Shown here: in pieces, positions 1 to 12,700 of the stretch | Layout: each line of letters starts with the position of its first letter | Numbering within the stretch: the stretch's first letter is position 1 | From: Lenzites betulinus | Taxonomy: Eukaryota > Basidiomycota > Agaricomycetes > Polyporales > Polyporaceae | Length of the DNA: 64,000 nt | Assembly (NCBI GenBank): GCA_022264855.1 | Contig: JABYQU010000002.1 | Location: 1,054,001-1,118,000 of the forward strand | Direction of reading: 5' to 3' | Translations under genes and position numbers: made by a program | Notes under the pieces: generated by a model | The model's input: the letters and a program-made list of their open reading frames with translations, nothing else | What the model was told of the DNA's origin: nothing | Databases searched by the model: none

Positions 1-561
1 GGGTCAGGCAGCATCCAGGACCGAGTCCGAGGTTCTCGCTGGCGCGCAGGTGGATGGATGATCCTGAACGGAGGCAGATGAACTCTGAAAGATCGTGTCA
101 CATTAAAGAGCCGCTCCACGAAGAGGCCAATCCTGCGCTGGACTTGCAAAATCCGCAATATGGTGCGTCGAGAAGAGAGTTGAGTTGTGCTTTCACTGGT
201 GGACGGTCCGATCGCGGTCCTCGATCGCGTCTGTCACTGTCACGCCTTAGCAAGTCCGGTGTCACGCATTCCTCATTTGGGACGTCTCAGATCTGCATCC
301 GTGACGTCAGGGTGACCGTCACACTGTGGGGTGGCGACGAGGAACGTGCCCCGTCTTCCCAGGTGCTCCTCGTCCCACCCAGCGTCGACGACGTCCGCCC
401 ATCGTTCATTGCCTTCAGCAGCGGCCTCTATACCCTTCTCATACTCTCCCTGAAGACCTCAACATCGCGAAACCACCCTCTCTAGGCTCCCCAAGCAGCG
501 CTTTATTCCCCAGCGCCAAGATTCGCGCCGTCTTCAGCAATCAGTAACGAGTTCTCCTAAG

Positions 562-2145
562 GCTGCTCCTTGAATTTCCTGCAAACGATCATTAACGATG
601 TGGTTCGTACATGGGACAAAATTGCATATGTTGGAGCTGTGCTCATTGCTTCATGTGCTATGCTGTATTTTAGGTGTGATAACTGCCTTCTCTTGCTTCC
701 TCTGGTAAGTACATCGTGTATAGCCCGAAAGTCACAGACGCCGATTTGACCGACCGGTATGATCACAGAGGGGTGGTGCTATTGCGTGGGGCGTGGTCAT
801 GTTTGTGAGCACACGTCTTTCCCGGAGATTGAGAGCATCTATTTACTCTGTCCATGAACAGCTGTACAGTCTCGCGGGAGGCATCTTCCTATTGAACTGG
901 GGCCAGTACCTGTTCTTCGTGTTCCCCGAATGGTGCGTGATAGCGCTTTACTTGCACTGAATGTTGCTTCGCATGCTCATTTGACTGTACAGGCAAATCT
1001 ACGGTGGGATTGGCATCGGCGTAGCAGTAGCTGCTGCACTTTCAATCCTGGCGCTCTCTAACGTGAGTACTCCGCAATTACTCCCCCGCTTACTCCGAGC
1101 GTCGTATCTTGCAAGATTCGATTGTTATACCTCTTCGATCGGTCAATATTTGTGTTTGTTAACGCTGTGATGCTGTTTGTTTATAGCGATCATACATCTG
1201 GATACGCGTCTGCAAGTTCATCTGGCCATTCGTCATCGTAATCTGCGCCGTCCGGGCCATCATCATGATCGTCGAACTCCAACGAGGGTAAGTACAGACA
1301 AATTCGTCCCCCGTTGCTCCTCGCTTGCCCCCTCCTTTGTCCCTTCACGCTGCGCGCTCCTCCAGTTTCACATTCATAAGGAGCGCACTTCGCGCAATTT
1401 TTGCCGGCAGCCAGACCTTCTCCATCAGCAGGGTGGCGTTGTGTGTCACCACGAGTTGTTTGTCCATCTTTTTTCCATTGCGCGGTCGGGCACGCGTCCT
1501 GCTTTCTCCCGGGCGTGACAGCTCCGGAGCCCGGGTTTATCCTGGGATTCCTTTATGCTCCGCCCGTGCGCGTGGCTTTGCATCCCAGCGATCATCAGAC
1601 ACTCCGCTTGCAGCATCGCTCCGCTCTTGATAGGACGCTAACACCCCGCCGCAGGAAAGACAAGGTCGAGTGGGAGTGCGCAAACGGCGGACAACTTTGG
1701 TCAGCATCGGCCGCGGCGGGATACGGCGGCACCTCGTCGTTCCCCGCCGGGTTCTGCACAACCGGCTTCTCGAGTATCTACGCAGCGTTCATCGCGGGAC
1801 TCGTGATAGACCTGGCGTTCCAGGTGCGTCGCTCGGTCCTTCTCCCCGCGTAACGTCCGTCGGGCTAACCATGGGGTCTGTCGGCGTGCCGTGATGACAG
1901 ATGTATATGTTCTTCCTGGTATGGCGCTTCCAGAAGCGGCTTGAGCATTACTCCAACATGAAAGGGCCTTTCTATGGCGGTGAGTATTCACGTTGTGCTC
2001 TCGGGTGCTGCACGCGCCGCTCGTCTCCCCGCATCTCCCTGCCTCGAGGACGACGGAGCGAGCGCGCGCGTGCTACGCCCAATGACTGGGTCCTGGACGC
2101 TTACCGAGACTTTGTTCGTCGCTTGCAGGATATTACAATGCCTAA
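562..2145 (+). CDS. Multi-pass membrane protein, unrecognised (5' end unresolved)
   Basis: I do not recognise the family. Splicing exons 562-704, 769-932, 993-1062, 1187-1287, 1655-1823, 1901-1979 and 2129-2145 gives one continuous frame ending in TAA at 2143. It contains five to six hydrophobic segments: GAVLIASCAMLY near the start, AIAWGVVMF, LAGGIFLLNWGQYLFFVF, GVAVAAALSILAL, PFVIVICAVRAIIMIV and AAFIAGLVIDLAFQMYMFF, the last followed by a basic end (WRFQKRLEHY). A Cys-containing loop (WECANG...FCTTG) lies between the last two helices. All junctions have GT/AG ends; the 367-base intron 1288-1654 is unusually long for this window. There is an in-frame stop at 558-560, so the start codon must be in an upstream exon that I could not identify. 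A second frame starting with ATG at 598 could also be joined to the second exon using an acceptor two bases downstream. An integral membrane protein is fairly sure; its role is not known. Confidence 0.6.
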
Positions 2146-2786
2146 GGCGGCGCTCGGTCGCTGTAGTGGAGGCCCTTCCTCCGCGCCCGGCGTTCCCAGA
2201 AAGCCTCCTGGACAGTTCCGTCCCATTCGCCCCGGTGCCCACCCTCGCTTGCGTTTACGATCTGCTAATGCTCCCACCTCCTCCCCTGGCCCCGTCCGGA
2301 CATGTGAACGCTCGAGCGGCAGTCGCGCACCTGCACAGCTGCTGCTGCGCTGCTTCTCGCGCGTCTGGAGGACGTGCGATCGCACGTCCGCGTGTTCCCC
2401 CCGCTTCCCGCCCCCGGCTCGCTGCTGTATTCTCTTCTTTTCTTTTCTCTCCTGCTCCTGCTGTTGTTGTTGTCTCCATATCTCTCTCGCCTGCTCGGCA
2501 TACGCCTTACGCCTCACGACCACTCACGACTTACGACCCCGGGTTCCCGCCGTGCTTACGTACGGGCCCGTCTTACGACACGACCACCGACCGCTGACTT
2601 ATTCCTATAGTCCCCTACGCTGATGATCACCTTCGCGCCCGCAATAAATCTGACTCTTGCCTATGCCACACTTCTATCGCGGCACACGGCGCCCCGGGCG
2701 CGGGGCCGATCCCCAGTGCTAGTGCGAGCCGCGGCAGCCCCCTAAGACAGCAGCTTCAGGTAATAGCGATAGTATTACGGCGTGCG

Positions 2787-2837
2787 CCCAGGCACGGCGC
2801 GCGCCCAGGCACGGCGCGCGCCCAGGCACGGCGCGCG
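2787..2837. repeat. 17-bp tandem repeat, three perfect copies
   Basis: The unit CCCAGGCACGGCGCGCG occurs three times head to tail without mismatch, embedded in GC-rich non-coding DNA. Most likely a small minisatellite. Confidence 0.9.
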
Positions 2838-4313
2838 CGCCCTCCCACAACGCTAACTCAGCTGGGCTTGGGGCTTGCGCAGCGTGCTGATCGCGGCGGC
2901 GCACGCGCTGCGCCTGTGTCAGCGTGTCACAGTGACAGCGGGCTGGGATCCTTGGATCGTGGGCCGTGGCACGGTCACCGCGCAGGCTGCGGCGCGCGCG
3001 CGGGCACTCGGTGGCAGGACGCGCGGGCGTCCCGCGCAGGGCTGCTTCATGGGCAGGGCAAGCAGTCTGGCAAACGCCGGCCTCTGGAGGGCGTTACGTT
3101 ACGGTTGACGCTGCGCTGAGACGCGAGGGCGAATCGCCGAAGGAATTTGAGCACGTCACTTGGGCAGCGAGCTAGAATCCGGGCACTGGCGCGCGCGTAT
3201 GCGGGATGTGTGTATGGTGTGTCACGCCGGCGCGCTCGGCGGACGCGGAATTGAGGCTGCAGAAGGTTTGCGTTCGCGTAAGCGGCGAGCCCGATGGGGA
3301 AGCGCACGCCTCAGGAGGGTGAGAAGGGGTGGGATGGGAAGACGGCGAGTCCGGGGGACGTCAAGTGACGCGGGGGGCCGCGCGCGGCGGGAGGCGGTGG
3401 TGGGACTTACCGGTGTGAACGCGGGAACGCGCTGGGGGGCTCGCGCGGCAGCGGGCGGGAGCGTTGTGCGTTGTACGTCGACAAGGGCGACCGGGGTGCG
3501 CGGGCTCTGCGAGATGTCGCGATGGTTTGCGAGTGGACGCGCGTACACGTACACGTACTACGTACAGCGCGACCTGCGGAATGAAATGGGCGAGCGGTGC
3601 GAGGGACAAGCCGTGGCCACCGGGGGAGTGGGACGCGGACTGACGGGCTGGGATGGGACCGCGCGCGCGGACTCGGGGGGAAGACATAACGGAGGAAGGG
3701 AGAGTGATCGGAGAGGTGTGACGGGAGAACGGCGAGACGGAGGGCGCGGGGGTCAGCAAGCGGATAGCCCGGGCTGGGACGGAGGCTGGGGGGGCAGCCT
3801 GGGGAGGGCAGTGGGGGCAATGTCGGAGAGACTGGGGGTCAGGGAGTTCTGGAAGAGGGCTTGGGACGGTAGCGGGGGCGGAAAGGAGGAAATGAAAAGA
3901 ACGTTGTGGGCGCTGGGTTTGTTTTGGGCGACATGAGGCGTTCGGTTGAGAGGGTGGTGGCAGACGGAGTCGGATGGGAGCGATCGGGCGAGAGGAGGAG
4001 CAGGGGAGATGCCCGAGATGGACTGGCCTGCGCGAAGGGACGAGAGTTCGGAGCTCCGGCTGTTGATGCGGGTGATAAGCCTGCGAGCCACACGGCCTGC
4101 GCGAACCCCCCGGAAGGGCTGCACGCGCGGCCGGGGCACGCGCGGCTGGGGCAGAGGCCGGAGAGCTCGAGCGTCGGAGGAGCGATGGAATCTGCGAAAT
4201 GCCTGAGGTCGCCGCGGAAGTAATTCATTAGAGTTTGCGTGACAGGGTGACGGGGGCGCGACACGAGGTGATGGGCGAGCGGGCGTCTGTGGGCGAGAGG
4301 AAGAAGAGCAGGC

Positions 4314-4327
4314 GGGCTATATAGCCC
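4314..4327. promoter_or_regulatory. Palindromic TATA element of the bHLH gene
   Basis: GGGCTATATAGCCC is a perfect 14-base palindrome with a TATATA core. It lies about 230 bases upstream of the bHLH start codon and is followed by a long C/T-rich tract (about 4330-4540), the usual arrangement of highly expressed basidiomycete promoters. The promoter role is inferred from position and composition. Confidence 0.6.
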
Positions 4328-4552
4328 TCGCCCCCCTCCCCTGCTCCCCATCCTCCCTCCCCGCCGGGTGTCCTCCTCCGTCTCCGCCTCCGCCCCGTCT
4401 CGCCAGCCTGTACGTGCCCCCTTCCCCCGCCCCGCGACCCGAGCTAACCCATCCCCGCGGCAGCCCTGCTTCCTTCCGTCTCTTTTTAATCAGTCCTCCC
4501 TTGTGATACTCCCCACCTCTTTCTAGCCCGCTCCCCTGCTGCCTACGCCACC

Positions 4553-5587
4553 ATGGAGACCGCCGCCCACATCGACCACCTCGACCACTCCAAGGCCGGT
4601 GATTTCATCGATACTGGCTCCTACTACAACGACACCCTCTCCGGGCTCGACTACCTCCAGTATCCCCCCCACTCCCCCTTCGGCGTCTCCTCCATGGGCC
4701 GTGAGTACCCGCGCCCTTTATCCCCACGCATCCGTCATTCTAACTCGTCCTATTCCTAGTTCCTCCCACCTCGTCCCCGCGCATGAGCTTCAGCTCGCTC
4801 CCCCTCGCCAACGGCCTCAACGAGTACACCTACTCGTCCCCCGGCAACTACAGCGCCAGCTCCCCCGCCCGCCCCTTCACGCCTACCGGCATCTACCCCG
4901 GCGCGCTCTCCAACCTCAGTGCTGGCGAGCTGTCCTCGGACAGCGTCGGCACCAGCCGGAGCCGCCGCGGAAGCGGTAGCCACTCCCCGGGCCCCGCTGT
5001 GCCCCCCGGCTCGCTTGCTGCCATCCCGCGCTCCCACCGCTTCAACCCGCTCGGGACCGCCGCGATCACGCGCGCCTCCACCCGCCAGCAGGCGAAGAAG
5101 CGTTCCAAGGCCTCGGACGAGTTTGCCAGCGACGATGACGAAGACTTCAACCCGATCCCCTCTTCTGCCGCCAACAACGACATGCGCCGCGAAGAGATCC
5201 GCCGCCAGCGGATCGAGTCCGAGCAGCGGAGGCGGGACGAGCTCCGTGACGGCTACCGCCGCCTCAAGGACGCTCTCCCGGTGTCGAACCAGAAGTCGAG
5301 CAAAGTCTCTTTGTTGGACCGGGGTAGGTGGCGTCTTATCTCACCCTAGGACCGTCGCTAATGTCTTCTGATATCTAGCCACCACGCACATCCGCTACCT
5401 TCAGGTCACCCAGCAGCAGTTGCAGACGAGGCTGCAGCAGGCTGAGGCCGAGACCGCGCACCTCCGCCACGTCAACGAGGCTCTCATGCTCGGCACCGCT
5501 GAGCAACGTCACGCGGCGGCGGCGTCTGCCGTCGCCGCCGCTCAGCAGGTCGCCGCCCAGGCTGTCACGGGCGCGAGCAGCTTCTAA
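4553..5587 (+). CDS. Basic helix-loop-helix transcription factor
   Basis: Three exons (4553-4700, 4760-5323, 5379-5587) encode 306 residues; the start ATG sits in a CACCATGG context. Residues about 190-250 form a bHLH domain. The basic region (RRQRIESEQRRRDELRDGYR) has the Glu and Arg expected for E-box contact, and helix 2 reads LLDRATTHIRYLQ, split by the second intron. A Gln-rich heptad stretch (VTQQQLQTRLQQAEAETAHL) follows and may act as a leucine-zipper-like dimer extension. The N-terminal half is Ser/Pro/Tyr-rich and probably disordered or activating, with an acidic patch (SDDDEDF) just before the domain. The Ala-rich C terminus ends in GASSF. It should act in the nucleus as a dimer. 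The domain call is secure; the target genes are unknown. The long pyrimidine-rich leader suggests strong expression. Confidence 0.9.
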
Positions 5588-7810
5588 ACGTGCGCGCACA
5601 CTCTCGCCTCAAAAGCTCGCCTCGCGCGTCGGGACGCGCCGAGCATCGCCTGCACTGTATTATTGTATCACGACTGTATCAAGACCCCCACGAGACTGGA
5701 TTCCCTGCCAGGACGCAGAGGAAGCTGACGACCCACACGGACTATCGCACACTTCCCATTTACTCCTTTTTATTCACTTCTTTACACCCGGCATTTTTCT
5801 ATTCTCCAACCCCCTACGTACCCCTCCTCCCCCACCCCCACATTCCCCTCCACTATTTGGTGCTCTCGCCACGGGTCGAGCGAGGTCTATGCCGAGCTCC
5901 CCGGAACGTTTCGCAGCTGTGCCGCACGGTCGCGCCGCCCTCAGAGCGGCGTGCACTGGAGAACAACGAGAACAGCCTCGACCATGGCGCCTACGGATCG
6001 GCTCGCAGCAGGAGCGTCGACACGACATGACACAAGACCGCAGGACGTGGCTTGAGGCGCGGCGTCCTCAGCGACGCCCGCGAACTCGCCCCCTGCGCGA
6101 ACATCTTGTTTTTCACACCCACACACGGTACCGTCGTCTCCGACCCCTCCCCGCTCACCATCCCAGTCCCGCCTATCGCACGCGGCAGCTGATGGCGACG
6201 ACCACTTCATTGTGGTTCCGTGCCTCGCTGCTGCACATGTGCGCGCCAACACACCGGCATCGAGCCTCTCGAACATTTCTCAACGCTCCATCCCCTACTT
6301 GGATCAACCCTCCACTCCTCCCTTCCGCCTCTGCACCTCCCCTCCTCCTATGCCCCTATGACCCCCGTGTACGTGCGTCCCGGCGGCGCTTGATCACCGC
6401 CCCGGAACGCTTCTGCACAATGTCTGGCCCCGCTTCCCCGTCTTTCCGTTTTCCCCCTGGCTCTCGACACTCCCACGAGCTCCGGTTCAAGCTCGTGGTG
6501 TCCGCGCGCCAGCGACGCAGCGCATGTTGCGACAGTACGCGCTCGCGCGCGGCGGGCCTAGCCAGGGCCGGAAGACACGGTGATGCGCGGGCCTCTACCA
6601 CGCAGCGAACACGCATCCTCCCTTCGGACCTACCGCCCATTCGCGACGACCGACCACACGTCATCGAACAGCACCTTGGCACCCACTGCACGGCCTCCGC
6701 CCCCCTGAGGCCCGCGACTCCTCCCTGCCCCGACTGCTCCGTCCTGTCCGCACTTCCGCGCTAGCTGTGCGCGTGCTAGTTCACGCCCGCGAGCCGATGT
6801 TGCGAGTACGGTGATGTCGAGCGAATGTGCGCGCAGCGAGTTGTAGGAGCGGGCTGCGGTGTGCCGCGGTGAGTGCCCGGCGCGCACCTGCTTGCGGGTG
6901 TGCGCGCGCGGCCCGCCGTGCACGGCCTCGGTGCCCGTTCACGCCTACGACGGTCAGTCGACACGGTCCAGATGTACCCCCGCTTTGCGAACCTATGCCC
7001 GCCCTATGCCCCCGATTTGTCGTCCCTATCGCCCGCCCGTGCGCGTTCCCTGCGCGTCGGTGGTGGTGGCCGCGGCGCGACGCGAGGCACAGTGCGTGCA
7101 TGCGCGCGCTGTCTAGCCCCCCCTCGCTGTCCCCGCACTCGCCGCCGCCGCCGCTGCCGTTGTCGCGCGCGCCTCCCCCCCGTCGCTGCTCGCTTTCGCT
7201 CTGCTTCCTCCGTCGCTGCACGGCTGCGCGCGTGTCGGTCGCATCCCCCCGCCTCCCGCTCGTCGCTTGCCCGTCCCTGCTTTGCACGTAGTAGTTAGTA
7301 GTCGATGTCTCACGCATATCACGCTATTCACGCTAGTTCATGACTGGAAACCCTCGTGTGCCTTTCGTGTGTTAACGTCAAACTAAAGAATGGATGCTGT
7401 AAGTGCAGGAGAGTTTGCAGCGCCGTTTTCCTGGTGTGTGTCGGGACTCGGGCATATTGAGACGATCACACCGACTCCTGGAGCAACATACCGCGACCGA
7501 GTGCACGGCTCCGGACTGAATACAGATACTGAGATAGCGCGTTCCACAGTGTTCTATGACATGACGTAGGGCCCGGAGGCGGAGAGCCAAGTCAGAAATA
7601 CGTGCGATGCGCATCGCGCGGCCGAGAACAAATCGTCGCGACTAGCACTCCGGGAGCGATGGCAGGGACCGGTACCGCGGCGCGCGATTTCGCGTTTATA
7701 CACAAGTGCGCTTTCCGGGTTGCGGCCACTCTGCACTGTCTTTCTTCCGTCCTACCTCGACACTTTTCTCAAACGCTTGATTCGTCGTCGTTATTAGCAG
7801 CACGGCAAGC
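5588..7810. other. Long intergenic region, no supported gene
   Basis: It contains the 3' flank of the bHLH gene and the 5' flank of the tubulin chaperone gene. The open frames are Arg/Pro/Ser-rich, overlap on both strands and show no domain or credible exon chain. A non-coding transcript is possible but nothing in the sequence shows one. Confidence 0.5.
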
Positions 7811-8479
7811 ATGAGCGACGTCGCGAACACCCGCAAGCAGCTCAGGATCAAGGCCGGATCGGCGAAACGGTGCGCGTCCCAGGTTTCCTCCCCCCGTCCC
7901 TTTGCTCTTCGTGCGACGCGCGATCCGCGCACATCGCGCGCCGGGGTGCGTGCTGTTGCTGAACGGACACGGCGCAGGCTGTACAAGGAGCAGCGGATGT
8001 ACCAGAAGGAGCAGGAGGACCTGCAGCGCAAGCTCGACAAGCACATCGCGGAGAAGGCGGAGGACTGGGATATCAACAACACGGTGGGTACTCTCGTCCG
8101 CTCCTTCCTCTCCTTTGCAGTCTTCCCTCTCCTACCGCGTTGGCCTCTCTCTCTTTATACGCCCCGGAACGTTTCCCCACTTCGCTATGCGTACGTGGCG
8201 TGGCCGTTTCGCTTGCTGACTGCGTGGTGCGCTGCGTTGTAGGGACGCATGCTTGCGGAGTCCGGTAAGATGATCACGGACGCGTCGACGAGACTCGGCG
8301 CGGTCGTGCAGGAGCTGCGCGAGCTTGTGGTACGCCCCGTTCCTCCTCTGTACGCGATCGGGACGCGTCGTGTTGATCCTCCCGTGTCCCCATAGCTCGT
8401 CGCGGAGCAGAACCCCGAGCTGTCGGAAGCCGAGGAACTCGTGAAGGCGAGGGAGACGCTGGAGGAAGTCAGTGTCTGA
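7811..8479 (+). CDS. TBCA: Tubulin-specific chaperone A (tubulin-folding cofactor A)
   Basis: Four exons (7811-7869, 7978-8083, 8243-8329, 8396-8479) give a 111-residue protein, the normal length for the cofactor A / yeast Rbl2 family. The product is almost wholly helical and charged, as expected for its three-helix bundle. It starts MSDVANTRKQLRIKAGSAKR; the second exon gives KEQRMYQKEQEDLQRKLDKH; the third gives MLAESGKMITDASTRL, the family's conserved block; the end is EAEELVKARETLEEVSV. The protein captures folding beta-tubulin in the cytosol and passes it on in the heterodimer-assembly pathway. The stop codon is about 135 bases from the convergent MED11 stop, so the 3' ends may overlap as transcripts. 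The identification is strong. Confidence 0.9.
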
Positions 8480-8613
8480 AGCGACCGCGGGTGTACACGA
8501 TACGGGGGAAGGACGCTGCAGGGTAGAAGAAGACCAGAGACGTACTGTACCTGTATGCTTGAGGGCCGCGGACAATGTCGATACCCGCCTCGCCTCGACT
8601 CTCGGGTCACTGC

Positions 8614-9323
8614 TCACCGCCCCGTCTGCATGTCCCCCCGCTCACCATCCCGCGCCTCCTTGATCCTCGTGAGCGCGTCGAGGATGCCCTTCCACGCGTC
8701 CCGCTCGACGCGCTCCTCCTGCAGCCCGCGCTCGCCCCGCGCGTTGCCCTCCCCGTCCGCCGCGGGCAGCCCGACCCCGAGCGGCGGCGGTATGAAGTTC
8801 GGCGGCGGCGCGTTGATCGCGGAGGGCGCGATGCGCGACTGGCGGATGTGCGCGAGCGAGGAGCGGATCGCGATGTGAATGGCCTGGCGTAGCGGCGCCA
8901 TGTCAGCACAGCGCGTGCAACAGCTAACGGGGAATGGGGAAGGGGGAAGGGGGGGCGGACGTACGTCGAGGCGCGCGAAGTACTCGTTCGCGACGTCCAC
9001 GAACTTCTCGGAGCGCTCGCCGCCCTGCGGGAGGTCGTCCTCGGGCCCGTCCGTCTGCGGCAGCGAGAGGAGGGCCATGGACGACGCGGCGAGCGAGAGC
9101 AGCCGGCTGATGTCCTGCGCACATCAGGCAAGGTTAGAATCGCGAGTGCTCAGCGCGGGCGGCGCCGTGTCGTGCGGAGGGTTTGTCTGACCTTCTCGAC
9201 CTCGCCGAGTGCGTATATTTGTCGGGCGGTGCGGCTTGACATCCAGATGGGGTCTATGTCGTGTTCGGTGGCCGGGCCCCGTGTTTGGGTGCTGGCGGTG
9301 GACGATGAGCCGGTAGAAGCCAT
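8614..9323 (-). CDS. MED11: Mediator of RNA polymerase II transcription, subunit 11
   Basis: Three exons (9323-9192, 9114-8965, 8883-8614), all joined in phase 0, encode 183 residues. The conserved N-terminal part runs from RQIYALGEVEK across the first intron into DISRLLSLAASSMALLSLPQ, the helical hairpin by which Med11 pairs with Med22 in the Mediator head. The third exon, AIHIAIRSSLAHIRQSRIAP, continues the helical core. A Pro-rich stretch and a charged helix (GLQEERVERDAWKGILDALTRI) follow. The 81-base second intron ends CTGAC...CAG; it can also be read through without a stop for much of its length, which could mislead gene prediction. The start at 9323 is the first ATG before the conserved block. 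Fairly sure. Confidence 0.82.
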
Positions 9324-9767
9324 CGCGATTTTCGGAGTAAAGGCTATCAATGCTTCGCAATGAAGGCAGGCGGAAGCGTAGCTCGTGGAATGGGTCAAGC
9401 AGGACGTGAGCCTGACGTTGTAGCTTGTGGTTGGGGGCAAAGTGCGCACGCGCCCGACGCGAGACGCGTTGTCCGAAGCCGCGCGGGTCCTTCAAGGCAG
9501 CTTCCTCAGTTCCTGACTTGTACGGCTACCAACCACCTGCACATCCCTGCAACCATGCCAAAGCTACACGCAGAATGTGGAAAGTGCTGATTGATCAAGT
9601 ACGTGCACATTTGATTTTGTTCTGCCAATTCTACAACAAAACGAGCCATTGTACAGTCGATGTCCTCGTCGTTACTTCTCACTTCTGCGTTCCCGTCTTC
9701 TAGCAATTCGTAATCTCAAACGTCAATCCCCCCCACCCGCGGAAGCCTGGCTTCCACACCGGCATGT

Positions 9768-12700
9768 TTAGTTGTCCTCCTCGCGATGGTGCCGTCCGCC
9801 GTGGTGGCCGCTGTGGTGACGGCGAGGCTCCTCCTCCCCAAGAGATAGGCCCTCGACGCCATACGTCTCAGCGGAGCCGCCGTAGCCGCTTTCCTGCCCG
9901 CGCCCGTACTCATTACCACCTCCGCCATAGCCGCCTTGCGGAGCTCCGCCATAACCACCAGCCTCTCCAGTGTTGTACGAGGGGGCATAGCCACTCCCGA
10001 AGCCCTCCCTCTCCGGGCGAGCTCCCCCGCCGCCGTAGCCTTCCTCGCGACGGCCAGAGCCCTCGTACTCCTCACGGGGCGGGCGAGGGGCCTCGTATCC
10101 GCCACCATACTGCTCGCGGCCCGATTGGTGGTCACCGTGGCCCCCACCACCGTGGTGGCGGCGGGGACGCTCCTCCTCGCCGTACGTCGCGGTCTCTCCG
10201 TAGCTAGATTCGTTGCGACCCCCGTAAGAAGACTCGTTGCGGGATCCGTAGCTCTCCTCGCGTCCACCGTATGAGGTTTCGGTGCGAGCCCCGTACGAGG
10301 TCTCGTCGCGACCGCCGTAGGAAGACTCGTTGCGACCGCCATAGGAGGACTCGGTTTGGCCCCCATAGGTCGGCTGCTCTTGGCGTCCGTAAGCGGGTTC
10401 CTGGCGGCCATAGGCAGGTTCCTGACGGCTATAGGAGGGTGCCTCCTCGCGACCATAGGACGGTACCTCCTGGCGGCCATACGACGGAACATCCTCGCGG
10501 CCGTACGAGGGCTTCTCCTGCCGACCGTAGGACGGGGCTTCCTGGCGACGGCTCTCATAGCCAGAGCTCTCGTGGTGTTTTTTGTGGTGCTCACGGCGAG
10601 GCTCCTCGGTTTCGCCGTATGTCGTGCGCGTCGGCTCGCTGTAATCTCCGCCTTGTAGTGCAGACGCTATCAGGAGGCTGATGCGCTCATGGACTTCAAC
10701 GAACACTCACCGCCATACGAAGGGTTGGAAGAGCCATAGCTGTCGCTGGATTGGCCGTGCGTGCGACTTTCTGACGCGACATATCCGCCGCCCGTACTAT
10801 ACCCGGCCGAGGCGGCAGAGCTGGTGTGCCCTCCAGAGGCTTTGTGCGAAGAGCTATGTCCCGTGGTCTGGGCTCCATAGCCTCCAGAGGATGCCTGTGA
10901 AGAGCCATAGCCGGTGTTCTGGGCGCCGTACTGACCACCACCAGAACTCTGGTGGGCGCGACCGCCATAGATTTCGTCAGAGTTCGACATATCGTCGTCA
11001 GAGCCCTTGCGCTTGTTTTTACCGTTGCGGACGCTGTCCTGTACGCGGATCAGTAGGTGCGCTATAAAAGTGACTTCGGGTAGTTGGTTCACCGACCTTG
11101 CTGAGTGCCCGGATGACCTCGTCCACATTCTCAAGCCCTGTGACCCAGTTCTGCAAACCCTGGAACATCTCCTGCTGGATGCGAGAGCGCCCAGTAGCGT
11201 AATACGGGTGATGGAAAGCTTCCAGGATCTGGCAACCTCGGTGAGTACACTCAGGGAGTAACTAGAAGGATCATCGACGTACCTCGTCGATAACACGGTC
11301 AACGTCAGTGTTGTCGTTGTACCATGCCTAGATCGAGTACGTGAGCTAACGAGCATTACTTGCTATCTGTGAGACTTACATCGACAAGTAGTTTCACGCT
11401 GTGTTGCACAACAACCAACGCGATCTTGCCGGCAGGCTCGTTCAAAATCAAAGCAAAGTGATCCTGTACAGGGTGAGACTCGGTAGCGTTTTAGTCCATA
11501 GCGACTGCCTACCTTCGACAACAGACTGTGAGACGGGTCGGAGGCGTTGGGATCATCGAAGACCTGCATTGATATGTGAGTATGACCGTTGGCTATGATG
11601 ACCACCATGCTTGCCTCGTACTGATCATCCGAGTCAATCACGGCCTTGCTGCCTTCCGAGAGGACATCCGTAACTTGCTTCAGGATCGGCTGCGATGAGA
11701 GGCGTCAGCGAAGAGGCATTTCCGGCGCATATACTTGACACATACAGTAAGGTATGGCGCCAGGACGGTGTAGACGACTAACAAAGGCAACATCAGCATC
11801 CGACTCGAGCTACTCGATCAAGAAAAGAAAGGAGCTCACATGCGTTAAGCGCATTCGTAAGGCCGTCAATGAGATCTGACAAACCGGGAATCATCTCTAT
11901 CTTCGCGATAATATCCCTGAAGATGCCATCGCGCCACTTCAAGAGCTGCCACAGCTGCTCGCGGACTTCCGGCGGCGCGACGTTGTTGGGGTCGAAGTTA
12001 TAAGCCTTCGCCTTCTCCTCCATGGATCCTGCCTCGCCCATCTTGTCATTCGTATCCGAGCCCCCAATCGGGAGCTTCGACAGAATCGCCTTGAGGTTGC
12101 CAAAGCTGTTGTTGTCGTTTTGGGCCTATGTGCGAAGATCAGCTACTGGGGATCGAGTACTGATATCAAACATAACTCACGTCGTTCATCTTCTTGGACA
12201 GATCCACCACACTGGCCTGGCTAAGGTGGCTATGGAGAGACATAACATCAGCCCGAACACCTCATAGATTCGGAAGTATAGCGTACTCAGTGGCCTCTCC
12301 CATGAGGGAGTGCAAGAAGTCTGCAAGTAGCGGGTGAATAACTTAGATTGACCCTGCGCTACGACAAAAACATACCCGCGCTGCCGAACGTGCCAGTGAC
12401 AAGGGGGTGAGTGCGACCATTGGGGGTATCAATGATCACTAGATGCGTGTCAACTTATGCGCATATAGTGATTTGCGTGTAGCAGCACACTCACCATTAT
12501 CGCCAACGTGACAGAAGACGTCCTTGTAGCCCAACTTGCGCAGACCAAGCTCGCACCAGTTGCTATGCGCGAGGAGGTCTTCCATAGTATGAAGACCAGT
12601 ACCCATCAGCCGGTAGGCTTCCCACAGGTCAGCACCCTCCTTTCCACGGGCACGACGGCCGTGCTCGATACACCCGCGGAACACGCGACGAATGAGAGCG

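Larger units (their letters stand above)
2146..4552. other. GC-rich intergenic region upstream of the bHLH gene
   Basis: About 2.4 kb with long open frames on both strands, but these are low-complexity Arg/Pro/Gly translations of CpG-rich DNA without domain or intron signatures. I call no gene here. It holds a 17-base tandem repeat near 2.8 kb, alternating ACGTAC repeats near 3.55 kb and, at its right end, the probable promoter and leader of the bHLH gene. Confidence 0.6.

Noticed and set aside
3160..3936. 258-codon Gly/Arg-rich open frame in the 2.1-4.5 kb spacer
   Set aside because: Overlaps equally long frames on the other strand; composition is low-complexity; no motif, no intron pattern.
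9716..10594. Long open frame overlapping the het-C tail in another frame (Arg/Thr/Ala-rich)
   Set aside because: It is a by-product of 24-base coding repeats; the SYGR frame continues the Het-C protein with matching splice phases.
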